Positions 23,974 to 35,739 of a stretch of 64,000 nt of DNA are shown here, one piece after another. The notes beneath the pieces were generated by a model. It made no database searches. It saw only the letters and a list, made by a program, of their open reading frames with translations, and was not told the origin of the DNA. Within the stretch, counting starts at the first letter, position 1; the number at the start of each line of letters is the position of its first letter. Position numbers and translations under genes: made by a program. Source of the DNA: Heliopora coerulea (Eukaryota > Cnidaria > Anthozoa > Scleralcyonacea > Helioporidae); NCBI GenBank assembly GCA_030142905.1, contig JASJOG010000008.1:1612001-1676000 (forward strand), read 5' to 3'.

Positions 23974-25817
23974 GAGTGTCGAACAGGAAGACCAAGACTA
24001 AAACTAACATTATAAAGCTGACAACCTTACGGTCCATTTACACATGCGATTGTGTACGTTGCGATTGTCATCCTGGTAAATGTAATAAACACATGACATA
24101 CACTCATGTGTTTATTGCATACACTACGTTCATGTAGGAGAAATCCTATTTATGATAGGGTATCTCAATATCTCAGGATAGAAAGTGAATAGAGGCAGTG
24201 CTTACCAACAAGCCTCTTTCATTACCTAATTTTTTCATTGGGCAAATTTGATAATCGAAATCTGTATTTCCTTCAATAAGCACCCGAGGTGTTTATATCA
24301 TATTTTGGCTCTTTGAGGGAACTTAGCCGGGTGGGGCGCTTATTTATAGTTAACGCTTCATGAAAACTTTTCTACTACTCCTGGTTTTACTTCAACTTTA
24401 ACCATATTGTTTCACTCTAGCCAACGCCAGACGATTATACTGTACTTATCAAGCAGGGACGTCTCAGACCGGAAAGCGTTGAGAGGCAATGACGGACCGT
24501 AAAGGCACAACAGGCAACAGCAAGCACCGAAGGGGTAGTTAATTGAAACTGCAGTGATTCAGATTAGTCATTGTTACTCCTTTTACAAGAAAAATCTCAT
24601 CTAGGGAGTAATATTGAGTTTTTCAATCCAGCATATATGTAAATTTCTAATACAACACAGTAGGTGTGGGGGCATGACTCCACTTTCCCTCTAAATTCGC
24701 CCGTGTTATCAAAAACAGTCAGAAAATCCGTGATTTTTCTCCATTTTTGAAATTTTAAAAAGTTCAAAAGATTAAAACAAGTGATTACAATTATCATGGA
24801 ATTCGTAGAAAAATACAATTAAATTTTTGAATCTCCCATAGCTATTAATTACCAGAAGCTCAGTCCAAAGTGAAGTCCTCGTCCAGGTAAACTTTTACGA
24901 TTGTTAGAGAAAGGTGCAGGTGCTATTAGGGGAACCAGATTGCTTTATTTTATCTCTAATTCATCGGAACACATCAAGGTATTTTGGACCCCTGGGTTAG
25001 ACTATTTAGAGAACCCTGGAATCAGCTATCAGAAATAGTTTTGTCCTTAGTACTCAGAGAAACGAAGCCATATGGGAGCTGTATAGATGTTGTGAGTTCC
25101 CACTTCCCTCTCAAATAAGCCAGAGAAATTTTTTACCTGACCAATCGCCATGCACTGACAAATTGCCTGACGTTGCCTGCAGTAAGTCGAAGAAATTGCC
25201 CGATAAAGCTATTGTTTATAAAATATTGGATGTGTTATATACCCATATCTAAAGTAGTTAAGCCTCAGCTTGAAAAGTAATATCTATTTTAATTGGTTTT
25301 TGCGTTCAAGGTGGCCTTGATGAAAGGGGTCTATGAAAAGTCTGGTTTTGGGTTCAGTTTTCGGCTTCTTTTCTCACTTTCTTCCCACTCGGTAAGCACT
25401 GCTATAAATTAATTTATTCCCGATAGTGTCCCACAAGATAGGATTCCTAAATTTAGAGAAAAGAAAAATACAACGACGTTCTGATTTAATGCTTAAGGTC
25501 AAAATCCCTCCGAACCAGGAATACAAGACAAAAGGACTGGGATCCAACAGCTGAAAAGACTTTCTGAACTGCTGAAAAGACGTTTGTAGCCTTCTGCTGT
25601 CCCCACGGTTTTATGATTAGTATCATGCCCTATTTCTTTTATACTTTCTGAAAATATTGCTCTACCTTTCATTTTAGTAAAAAATGTCTGTCCAACCGTG
25701 TTGTTATTAAAAATATTTAGTTAATTACACTCAGTGACCGTTGTAATTATCGTGACAATACTGAAAATCACGATAATATTCGCATAGTATTGAGTATCGC
25801 CCAGCCTTACCCAGTGA
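23974..25817. other. No gene seen
   Basis: Non-coding by inspection. A 13-bp hairpin AATAAACACATGA/TCATGTGTTTATT lies near 24086-24118. A TTTATT word near 25412 could be the poly(A) signal of the receptor gene just upstream on the minus strand, but its distance of about 400 bases makes this uncertain. Confidence 0.4.
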
Positions 25818-27055
25818 TCAGCCAATAACACGTGTTGCAAATGCAGTTAAGCCCAAAAGGACAGAAACCATTGAAAGTTTAAACTGAAAACTATAGCTAC
25901 CAATTAAAAAACCAGATTTTCTGTTCTTTAAGTAGGATAGGAACTTATTCACTTCTGCCCTTGAGCGAAAAACGTAACTGGGTTGGTTTGAACTGGGAGG
26001 ATTTAGCAACTGTGCATGTAGCTCTGGCTCCAGTTCTTCAAACGTTCCTGGGCAGAACTCGTTCACACTGGAGCATAGGTTTTCGTCGTGGATTTGCAGT
26101 TGCTCTGCAAAATAAAGTGGTGCCACCCATACAACCATTGTGTAGATAAGGAAGCCCAAGAACAAACCAGCATGAATGGGGTCTTTTTCCCAAATTTGCT
26201 GGAATTCTTTAATTATGTCAGAGATAAGGAACGGAGTTGCGAGCATCAAAATTATGTTGTGGGTAAAGAACCACATTTCGAGATGAGAACAAGACGCTTT
26301 CACCTTTCTTGCGTAGTTCGTCAAATGATCATAGATAGCATCTTCGGTACTTCCGGTCCATCTGAGGTAATTCCGAGATAGTTGTTGCAAACGCACAAAA
26401 CAAGTTTGCTGCAAAAGGCATATTGTCCACGACAATGCTAAGGAATTTCCAATACCATATATATTTGTTGGATAGTTTAAACCACAGACAAGGTGATTCG
26501 CAACGCCTTCCAAGAATGTGAATACGGAGTTACATTGTAACCTACCATGCAGCCATACTTTAGTGTTAAAGAAAAGCAAAACAAGCACGACCAAGGAAAA
26601 ATACGAACAAATTATTCCCAGTTTTAATCGCCGCAATTTCTTTCTTAACTCATTCACATCAAGATTGTTATTCAATCTCACATTCAGCATGTTAGCTTCC
26701 AAGTCACGTGATCTGAAATACAAAACACCAAATATGTGACTCAAATACATTCCTAGATCGATACCAAAGTAAACATAAACATCCAGTGATTTCCAATCTC
26801 CGTTTGCCATCATGTATACGTCGGATGCAACCAGTAGCAGCAGAAGAATGTTAACTAGTATTGGGTAAAATATTTTTCAACTAACCACGCTTGTGTGGGG
26901 TGCCAGAGCGAAAGGATTCTGAGAGTTCTACGAAAGAAAGTTAATTCTTGAGACTGCAAACCAATGTCGTCGTGATTATCAGCCGGGTCTGGAATATTTA
27001 CCACAGTCTCTGGTGGTGTTTCGAATCCACTCATATCACTTTCACTGCTATCCAT
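25818..27055 (-). CDS. Gustatory-receptor-like 7-TM protein, frame broken in TM1
   Basis: Two overlapping minus-strand frames make one protein of about 410 residues. The first frame, 27055 to about 26865, gives an acidic N-terminus MDSSESDMSGFETPPETVVN and the start of helix 1 (HPTQAWLVEKYF). The second, about 26868 to 25818, continues with YPILVNILLLLLLVASDVYM and six more hydrophobic segments. These include YVYFGIDLGMYLSHIFGVLY, ICSYFSLVVLVLLFF, MWFFTHNIILMLATPFLI, LFLGFLIYTMVVWVAPLY and GSYSFQFKLSMVSVLLGLTA. An N-terminal acidic tail without signal peptide, seven helices and a short loop before a final helix with a Y...QF motif fit the insect-Gr-related GRL family of cnidarians. The frames differ by one base in a T run, so this is a one-base deletion, a sequencing error or a recent pseudogene. 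Family assignment rests on topology and the last helix only. Confidence 0.72.
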
Positions 27056-29785
27056 ACTAATACCGATAAAATTGTTTCACATCGTCATTGGGTTGAAGTA
27101 AAAGCAAGCTCGGACGAAACATCGATTCCCGTGTCTGGAGTTAGGAATTTTTTCTTGGTATCACAGTTTAACAAACTTCTGCTTCCCATTCTTTTGACTA
27201 ATCCGAGCCAGCATATTTTTGAGCTTTGACAATAACAGATATTAACAAAATGACATCATACGCCAGCACATCGTAGGATAGAAATGACCTATTACGAATC
27301 ACTTCACAAATGTAGTCTTCCTTATACCATGCGAGTTCGAGTTGTCGCTCAATGGTTAGAGAAACTGAACGGCAATCAAGTTTCGACTTCGATTTCTATC
27401 TGGAAGTGAGAAATTTTTTCTCGGTATCATTGTTCGTAGAGCTACCTCAGATATTTCAAAGGTAGCACTATGAATATCGTAGCAGAAATGTCCCATTCGG
27501 AACCTCTCCACAAAAATCTAACCGTCTTTCTGCCATACAAATAGGTACAATAACTACTTTAGTTTGGACATCTCACCCCAATTACAATGTTACAGGTTCG
27601 ATACTTGTCTACAATTCAGAATTGATCTTTTCTGAATTCTGAGAATCGTGGCTCGAGGAAATAACGAGAAGATTCGGAATCTTCTCATTCGTTTGATTCA
27701 CCTTCAAATGAACAATTAATTTGCATGAGTTATTGCCGATAATCTCTAAGGAAAGTCACACAGCTATTTTCCAAGAAGTCTTCAGACTACCGTAAGTCAT
27801 TTAGGAAAGTGTGTAAGCACAGCAGATTTGAAATTTTTCAGCGCCATCCTTGGTGTTTACTGTGTTTCCCGCGTGAGGGAGAACTTGACAAGATCTCTGG
27901 CGTGCAAATACATTTTAGTGGTTACCGTGGCGTGTAAACAGAAAAAACGGCACGCTTCTTTCCGTTTGAAGCATCGAGCAACTTTTGAGGATATCCCTCC
28001 GGCGTTCGTCCTAAATTGAGTAACAAATCGTAGCGTTTGTTTCAGACAACATAAATTTGGGCTAACTTCCTTAAGCTTTCTCCGACAATTAAAGAGGAGT
28101 ATAGTAGCGGGCGAGATGTGTTTATTTTGGCGTCTACAATCATGATGAACGAAAAAAACATTCTCTGCGCACCGGGTGGTTACCATTTGTTGAAACTGAA
28201 CTTTCCTCGAGTGAGACCGATACGCATGATTCCGCTTATAAAAAGTTCAACATTTCCCAGCTCAGAATGGGGGAAGCAAAGCTGAACCGTTCTTAATTGC
28301 TTCAGACGCTAAACTCTTTACAAGCCCAGCCTTATCTATCAACGTTTAGTTTTGTTTTGTTTTAAATTGTTGAACCTTTTCCACAATTTGAATAGAGATC
28401 GGCAAAATTAACTTCAGTGTATAAATGAATCAAAAGCAGGATTTGCTGATTTGGATTGATCCAAATTCCAATTAAGTTTGGCCGATAAAAAGTTCACTGT
28501 CTGAGCTAGGCCTTAAGGCCAATTTCCAACCAAGATTTTGATCGCGCAATCAGAATGAACTTGATCGAAACCCAATAGCTTGGCAAGCTATTGCATATTA
28601 CGTAATAGTCTTGCGACGGTATCCGAGTGCACGAAGGCCCACTAAAGTCGAAGTTACTTCGACTTTTTATGGCTAAGAAATGACATCAACAGTGATTTTA
28701 ATCAAAGCGATTTTGATCGCATAATCAAAGTCCTAGGGAGAAAAATTGGCTTTTACAGTAGAAACTTTTAACAGGAATTTTCCAGGAAGTTACCCAGATT
28801 TACAATGTAGTCAATCAATTCCTGTTAAGATTTTCAGCTCGAAAACTACCCTATTCTTGACGATCGATAGTTATACGTCGTTTAGCACTGACCCAGTAAA
28901 ACGTTTTTGGATTAAAACAAATAACTTTGAATCATAAGCGTACGGGCTTTGATCATTTTGGGGAGGCAGAGACGATCTGCCCGAATCGCTCTGCTCGAAT
29001 GTTTAGTTAAAAAAAACCTAGGAATAAGAATTACATACTGCACACGGTATATATATGGCAACCTGAATGCACGCTAATATCCGAATTCTTGGTCATCGTT
29101 ATCGATTTTTGAAAATTTTTCTGTTTTAATCACGCTTAGAAATTTATTTTTCCCAATTCTACCTGAGCTATTTGCCCGAATCTGGTCCTCTCCAAATTTG
29201 GAGGGGACAGTCACCCCCCCCCCCCCCCCCCTTCCCACTTCGCACGCCTATGCTTTGAATTCCAGAACATACCATTCAGCGATGGCTGGGATGCGTTCAT
29301 GAAATTACAATTAAATCCAATTGTCAAATCAGGATGATTGAACCGACAGCCTTGTATTTTCACAACAGAATGCTGTCGTCTGATAAGTGCGTCATATTAA
29401 TACACATGAGTACAACTGACAGTAGCGTAGCGATAAGGGGGCGATAGGGAGGCAACAGTCCTCGGGCGCAGGGAAGAGGGAGATACATAAACTTGAATTT
29501 CGCTAATCCAAAGCATTTTTAATTCACGTTCAATTATGATTACTATTACGACTTTTTTCCCAAATTTCCGTCCATTAACTTCACGGACACAGTGGTGGCG
29601 TAATAACAACTTTAATAATTCATGTCGTTGAAGCAAATCAGTAAGTAATTCGAAAAACGTAAGTAGAAATCGTCGGAATCTTTTTAAGTAGTTAGAGGGA
29701 ATTTCGCATAAAAATGTTTGTTATTGGACTATAAAGAAGGAAGAATATCCCCTTGCTAATGTTCGCAATGCACAATTTTGTCCGG
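27056..29785. other. No gene recognised; repeat traces
   Basis: Upstream of the receptor on its strand. About 28515-28750 is bounded by GGCCAATTT and AAAAATTGGC and contains GATTTTGATCGCGCAATCA-like inverted words, possibly a decayed MITE. A run of 18 C lies at 29214-29231. The sequence 29488-29535 (AACTTGAATTTCGCTAATCC...) is repeated near 36380-36425. Confidence 0.45.
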
Positions 29786-29815
29786 TTTTATTTATATGTT
29801 TATTTATTTATATAT

Positions 29816-29890
<75 letters not shown>

Positions 29891-29892
29891 TA
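29786..29892. repeat. (TTTA)n microsatellite
   Basis: About 100 bases of almost pure TTTA repeat. The plus-strand frame of Tyr-Leu-Phe-Ile repeats across it is an artefact. Confidence 0.97.
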
Positions 29893-30647
29893 ACACTTGT
29901 CGGCAGCTTGTTACTGTGTTTCTGCTTACAACAAGAAAGCCTGCATATCTCTTCATGCGTTGTCTGCTGTTACGTTTAGGGTTGCCAACCGATGAAACGC
30001 AGTGGGAGGGACTGAGGGAGAGAAAAACAAATATCTGGGTACTTCAGTCTTAAGGCGACAGACATCATAAATGAAACTAGACCGGTCATTGCCACCAAAA
30101 TTTGGTAAACCGTTTATCCACAGCATCACCTAAACAGATACAGTGTATGGAGTCAAACGTTTTTGAGACAGTCCTTAATCCCACAACTCGCCTTACGTTT
30201 CTTACCCAAACCAGTCTGCTTGACAAGCAAAGTAGGCGCTGTTGACAGAAATTAAAGGCCAATAGCCCCTCTTGTTTTACAGGTATTTATGATCTCAATG
30301 TTTCAAATGGTGAATAAACATCATGTACACGTGCAGTTTCATCATCTCATTTTGCCGGTTATTTTTTTCATTTAATTGCATATTTATTTGGTTTAATAAC
30401 TTGGTCAGGAAACTTACGTCTATGCTATCAAACTATTCTGCGTCGACGCAAGCCTGAGTTACGTCTGTGATTGTCCATAACCGCTTTTCTACTCAACCTT
30501 ATAGAGCAAGAATCTCAAGATACTGTGCTTCGAGTCATAAATTCTCTGCTTTACATTATACTGTGTATTCAATTTCCCGACCCTGCACAATAACTCACTT
30601 CTTGACCAGACGGTTTATCCCAGTTATCACTTGCAACTTATCAGCTT

Positions 30648-31913
30648 TCAAACAACTTGCCCCGGTAGTGAGCTTGTTCCCGCTTCGGTTATTTCGGTCT
30701 CCGGTTGGTTACTTTCAGAGGCATTTCTCACAATACGAAAGACATGTGACGTAGCTTTATTTTCTGGTATGGCAGGAAGAGTGCAAGACTGTTCAATCTC
30801 CGTGCTTGCAATATCAAAGTCATGTCCTTTCATGGTCATTAGCGACGCTGAGCGATTCCTGAATGCAGATGGCGTCTCAATGACAAACGAACACTCGTCG
30901 GGATTAATAGCTCGGACCCTGTTGCTATGTAGCCTCAGTGTACGTCTAAGAAGTGCGTTTATCTCTCTTCGTACAGTTTTGACGCGAAACGCATAAATTA
31001 TTGGACACCAAAGGACGGAAGAAAACGCCAACATTACTGAAAATATTTGAACGTCGTAAGGCACTTCGTCATTTCGCTTGCGAACAGTTTCAATCAAAAC
31101 ACAGACTGAGTATGGAATCCAGCACACAATGTTTGTACCCACGTGAAGGAAAAATGTCTTCCAAGCCTTGGTTCGGGAATGTTCTGCGCGCGTTGCGTTT
31201 GCGCGCTGTTGAACTTGTGCTTGAATGTATTCACTCGGTGAAATAATACTTCCCAAACTTAGTCTACCGCTACGAACTTGTTTGTGTACAGCACGCAAGA
31301 TATAAAAATATGAACCAATCATGACCAACATAGGTGCAAATATTGAAACGGTGCAGAAAAATTTCGAATAACCGCCACTGCTGTGTAACTGCCACAAAAC
31401 GGTACACGATAATTTCGCTCTCTGGTAGCCATATTTTCCCCATCCCAACAGAGGAAGGACAGCCGTAAAAAACGAGTATAACCAAATCAATATGATCATT
31501 GTATAGGCTCTGGAGGAGCTCATGTGAATAGGATGACGCAGTGGGTTGACTATGAAGTAATAACGGTCGTAACTGAGCGCTGCCAATGTAAGCAGTAAAG
31601 CGCAAGACAACAGAATCAAAAAAAACGCATTAACTTGACACCAGGCGTGACGGAAAACCCAGTCATCGTAAATGCTTGTAGCAACAATGAAAGGCAAAAC
31701 AAGAATGGTCGTAAGGACGTTCACAATGGTCATATTGAATACAAACTTGTTGCAGGTCACAGACAATAGATCTCGACTTTTGCAGAACGTTACAGCTACA
31801 AGTCCATTAGATATCAACGACGAAAGCATGAGGGTGAACATAATTGATGATTGAACGACTATTCCCGTTCGTGAAAGCCCTTCTACACTTTCACTTAGGT
31901 TGCTTGAATTCAT
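30648..31913 (-). CDS. GPR161-like class A receptor, intronless
   Basis: A 421-residue single-exon rhodopsin-class receptor. Two N-glycosylation sequons are near the N-terminus (N2, N5). Seven helices are clear: GN36 in TM1, FVFNMTIVNVLTTILVLPF in TM2, C92 and D116-R-Y in TM3, TM4 with a Trp (LIWLYSFFTAVLPLLGWG), CWIP in TM6 and a CPIIY form of NPxxY in TM7, followed by RVKTVRREI. The NKFVF, TM2 VLPF, DRYY and KTVRRE stretches closely follow vertebrate GPR161, a ciliary orphan receptor that restrains Hedgehog signalling through cAMP. The TM2 Asp is Asn (N65). The C-tail is about 90 residues, shorter than in vertebrates, and I do not see the protein-kinase-A-anchoring segment. It may be a GPR161 relative within an anthozoan expansion rather than the orthologue. 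Confidence 0.9.
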   Translation of the reverse strand: MNSSNLSESVEGLSRTGIVVQSSIMFTLMLSSLISNGLVAVTFCKSRDLLSVTCNKFVFNMTIVNVLTTILVLPFIVATSIYDDWVFRHAWCQVNAFFLILLSCALLLTLAALSYDRYYFIVNPLRHPIHMSSSRAYTMIILIWLYSFFTAVLPLLGWGKYGYQRAKLSCTVLWQLHSSGGYSKFFCTVSIFAPMLVMIGSYFYILRAVHKQVRSGRLSLGSIISPSEYIQAQVQQRANATRAEHSRTKAWKTFFLHVGTNIVCWIPYSVCVLIETVRKRNDEVPYDVQIFSVMLAFSSVLWCPIIYAFRVKTVRREINALLRRTLRLHSNRVRAINPDECSFVIETPSAFRNRSASLMTMKGHDFDIASTEIEQSCTLPAIPENKATSHVFRIVRNASESNQPETEITEAGTSSLPGQVV

Positions 31914-33650
31914 CTTCCTTCCTTACAACTTCTTCTTCATTTTGTATAATGCTTTCGTTGCTCAACAAGATCATTTCATGGTTCTCGTATATGTGAAGCC
32001 TCTCCAAACATTCTCTCCAGTCAGTGTTGTTCTCACACTCGGACAGATAGTCTTCCACTTAAAAAATGACATGTATCATATTACAGATGAGATGGCCCAC
32101 GCAGCTTACCTATGTTACTTGACTTGGGTGGTCTAGTCACTGACTCTAAATCAATCAAGAAAATTTCTATAAACACCATTTCGTGATTCAACTTGAGGGA
32201 TTGTTTTGCGGGGCATTTGCTTTTGTCAAAGGATTTGCCATAGCTTTCGTGTGCGGTAACATTCTGAAATAATCACGATCCGTCTTTCAGGCCATCTTTA
32301 AAAAAAGACTGTACAATAACATTGTTTGAGAATATTTTCTCACGAAATCATGACCACGTCAAAGGCGTAGTAATCGCACAGTAAAGTCTACAAGTCAAAT
32401 AACTGGAGTTCTGCAGAGTTGTATGAAGACCTAGCAGACCTTTATCTAATCCTCGTTAAGCTTCCTTATCATTCTTTTCCATTCCATTGAATCTTGCTCA
32501 TTAAAATAGTGCAAAGAGCATCTCAACAAAGAATGTGCAACGACATAAAAGTTTAACGGGCATGAGCAGGCTCCATGGCAATGGCACATACGTTTTCAAC
32601 ACGCGGGGGGCGATCCAAGTTTTGGCCAAGAAAGGGTTGTTGGGTGTCGTGACCAAGTCAAAAATTTGTTCTTAGCAATGTGCATCTCTTATCTTTTCCA
32701 ATTGTCGGATCGAAACATGCGAGTGGAGATCCAAGGAACAATTACCTTGTGCTCCTCCCTGGTTGTGGTATTACAATTTCACGCAGCCCACCCCAGTACA
32801 GCCAGTGCCCGAAGCAATTTTCGGCCATGTCCACATTAATCTGGATTAAATGATGAAAACTGCATTTTACCCAGAAAATGTATCAAATGTGTTCAGACCA
32901 CACACCATCGTTTTCGTATCGTTTTTGCTGTTTATGCTAAAACGATCCCTCAAACACTTAATACCCTGTGAGACATGCTCACATGACCATTGCGACACAT
33001 GCGTTCTCAAAAAGCCATTTTTCCGTCGTCCACATTAAAACATTAAACCGACGTTTTCAAATTTATCCACTCTGGAGAATGATTTTAAAGGTGTAGATGG
33101 AAGACCAAACCGGAGAAAAAGGATGTATTTTTAAATCTGTTTTGGTAAGGGTGTATTAGGCCTAAAAATTTGCAATCCTTACATAGCCGGCGCAGCAGCC
33201 GGACGTGTTAAAACTCGGTTTTCACACGTCCGGCTGCGACTCAGCTGGCTATCCTTATTAGACCCAACGAGGGCAAAATGACTACCTAACGTGCAACCTC
33301 GTACCCAGGCGTTCTGCATTGCTCTTCCGATGTAAAAAGACCTTAGTGTTGTACTGCTGCTGGCTACGTGTGCCGATGAAAATAGGGAGGTTTTAATTAT
33401 CTTTAATTGACAACAGATGTGAGTTTGTTCATGTTGTTTTGGTTTTTTTTGCATTTTGCTCATCAGTAACCCTTTTAACCTTTACCACTCCTCCCTGAGT
33501 AATTTTCAATACGTTAGTTAAAAACCTACCAGATTTAAGGAGCATCTGTGTAAATGTCGATAGGAGATTCTTTGCAACCAAAAACGGTAGAGCAATGGTT
33601 TCGCGGGGGGTCGGAAAGACGTAACATAAACGATTGAGCGTTGTGGTATT
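31914..33650. other. 5' flank of the receptor; no gene
   Basis: It contains the presumed promoter of the receptor, with no firm TATA or initiator. Near 33186-33250 a hairpin with about 26-bp arms (GCAGCCGGACGTGT/ACACGTCCGGCTGC, 14-base loop) lies inside a weak minus-strand frame. Repeated GTCCACATTAA words at about 32830 and 33032 suggest ends of a decayed DNA element. Confidence 0.5.
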
Positions 33651-33689
33651 GTTAATTGTTGGAAATGAAGTCTAAATATTTACGCCTTG

Positions 33690-34510
33690 TGGCCCAACGA
33701 GTATGGCGTGACACCCACCTTGGTGGTAGGTCACGAAGGAACAGCGAGACATTCCTTCTCCGTTTAACCACAGTCTTGGGGTGGCACCTTGGACAAGTGC
33801 TAACAACCCCTTTGTCACCCAAACCGGGGATATGGTGAAGGTCAACGGCGGATCTGCCGTATTTCGGCAGTGATGGCGGATGAGCTACGACCTTTAAGGA
33901 CAACGGCTTAGGGCGGAAGATCCTCTGAGAAGGGAAATGGTCATTTCCTTAGTTCACCCTGAGGAAGGCAACGGGAAATCACCTCAGTATTATTCCCTAG
34001 TATAGTTCCATGATTAGGTACAGAAACCAGAATAAAGAGAACAACGTTAACAAAGTTGCACAAAGTGTTAACACCGCGTTCGGCAGGGGAGGAAGTGAGG
34101 CCTCGTTGGTCGTCATCATGCGAAATCCTCACAAGGACTTATATAAAGTGGCAGTCTGGAATGTAAGAACAATGGCAAGACCTGAGAAACTAGAAAATGC
34201 AAAAAGGAAAATGAAACGATACGGATTGAATCTAATGGAATTGACAGAGGTTAGATGGAAAGAAACAGGTGATTTCGTCAGTAATGATGTCAGAGTGATA
34301 CATTCAGGTAGCGACCAGGCTCATAGAGAAGTAGCACTCTTACTGGATGAAAAAACTGGGCAAAGTGTTACGCGGATAGGGTATATAAAGGATAGGATCC
34401 TAGTTGTACACCTCAAGGGAAATCCAGTGGAAGTCAGTGGAATGCCAGTTGTTCTGCATGTAATTAGAATTGTGATTAGACTGCCAATGCCGCTTTTGGA
34501 TGCTGGATAA
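33690..34510 (+). pseudogene. 5' part of a non-LTR retrotransposon: AP-endonuclease-like domain
   Basis: The frame 34010-34510 holds KVAVWNVRTMARPEKLENAK, then GLNLMELTEVRW, then VALLLDEKTG and DRILVVHLKGNP. This is the start of the endonuclease/exonuclease/phosphatase domain found at the N-terminus of RTE-type and related LINEs, often annotated as craniofacial development protein 2-like. After GNPV the match is lost and no reverse transcriptase follows on this strand, so the element is cut off at the 3' side. The preceding 300 bases (from about 33690) are likely its 5' untranslated region. The usual metal-binding Glu is present in LTEVRW. Confidence 0.8.
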
Positions 34511-34560
34511 CTTAGCCATCTTAAAAGAGTTTTAGCTATAATCTCCTGTTTTGTACAGCA

Positions 34561-34775
34561 CATAAACTTATTAAGAATTCACGAGGAAAATACTATGGAA
34601 AATCACAACTGTGTCGTGTCTTTATATGTGATAAAAACGCACTTCCTTTTCTCCTCAAGCTTTTGCAGCTTGGAAAACATCAATTTTCAAACTTTCTACA
34701 CAAATCAACGTATTCAGATGTTTGTTGTTTAAGCCGTTTAAAAAAGTCGCAGTACGCACTTTATCGGATATAAAA
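34561..34775. repeat. Dispersed repeat, copy A
   Basis: From TATTCACGAGGA-like ATTCACGAGGAAAA through CAACTGTGTCGTGTCTTTAT, TTGGAAAACAT, CTTTCTACACAAATCA and GCACTTTATCGGAT, this matches 46100-46310 in the same order and orientation. It directly follows the truncated LINE 5' part. Confidence 0.75.
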
Positions 34776-34917
34776 ATATTCGGTAAATGAAATTTCTGTC
34801 ATCATAGCACCTGCTGTACAGCATGTACGCCTTACGTTCTGTCTTTACTTTGATTTCAAGCAGTACGGAAGTAGGTCCAGGGAGGAGGTACTGCTGGCAT
34901 GGACAAAATTCCTGTAC

Positions 34918-35723
34918 TTCTTCTTCTTCTCCTTCTTCTTCTTCACCATCTTAATCCCTGATGGGGTCGACCACTCATATATGTTGTCTCCAGTAAGTTC
35001 TGCCCTCCGCTTCTTGTTCCTGCAATCCCAGCAGTCTCAGGTCTCTCTCAATTACATTTCTCCATCTGATCCTCTGTCTTCCTCTTCATCTTCTTCCCTC
35101 CACCTGGCTCCTCCACGCCACTTTCACAGGATCATCTTCCTCCATCCTGATCACATGGCCATACCACCTAAGGCGTGCCTCTCTTGCCTTTTCCACAATT
35201 GGCACAACCTCCGCCTCAGCTTTGATGTTCTCGCTCCTCCTTCTCTCCCTCATTGACACTCCCATCAACCATCGCAGCATTCTCAACTCTGTCCTCTCCA
35301 ATTGTGACTGTTCCTTCTTTCTTAGTGCTCAAGCTCTGCACCATATAGAAGTACTGGTCTTACAACTGCTGTATAGATTTTGGCTCTTAACTTTTATGTC
35401 ATCTTTTTATCATAAATTACACAGCTTACTTCTCTCCACTTTGCCCATCCTGCTCTTATCCTGCTTCTCACATCCAGTTCCGTCCCTCCCTTTCTGTCCA
35501 CCATTGATCCAAGGAATTTGAAACTGTCTTCCTGGCTTAACTGCCTTCCGTGTCTATCCTCCATCGAGACTTGCTCTTCACCTGTCTGGCTACTGACCAT
35601 CACCACAGTCTTACTCGCATTAACTCGCAGGCCTCTTGTTTCCAAGCTCTCTTGCCATTCTTTGATTCTAAGTTGCAGGTCTTCTTCCGAGTGTACCATT
35701 ACCACCAAGTCATCAGCATATAG
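34918..35723 (-). pseudogene. 5'-truncated LINE reverse transcriptase with (GAA)n tail
   Basis: On the minus strand the insertion opens in the catalytic box (LYADDLVVMVHSEEDLQ). It continues LRVNASKTVVMVSS, FKFLGSMVDRKGGTELDVRS, a stop, KIYTAVVRPVLLYGAE, a frame shift, ERTELRMLRWLMGVSMRERR and LRWYGHVIRMEED. This is the palm-to-thumb and C-terminal order of RTE/I-type LINEs. The 3' end is a GAA/GGA microsatellite (34918-34945 on the plus strand as CTT). AAAATTCCTG[T/C]AC flanks both ends (34905-34917, 35724-35736), a 13-bp target duplication with one mismatch. Confidence 0.92.
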
Positions 35724-35739
35724 AAAATTCCTGCACTAA

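Noticed and set aside
29778..30053. Plus-strand protein of Tyr-Leu-Phe-Ile repeats
   Set aside because: It is a translation of the (TTTA)n microsatellite.
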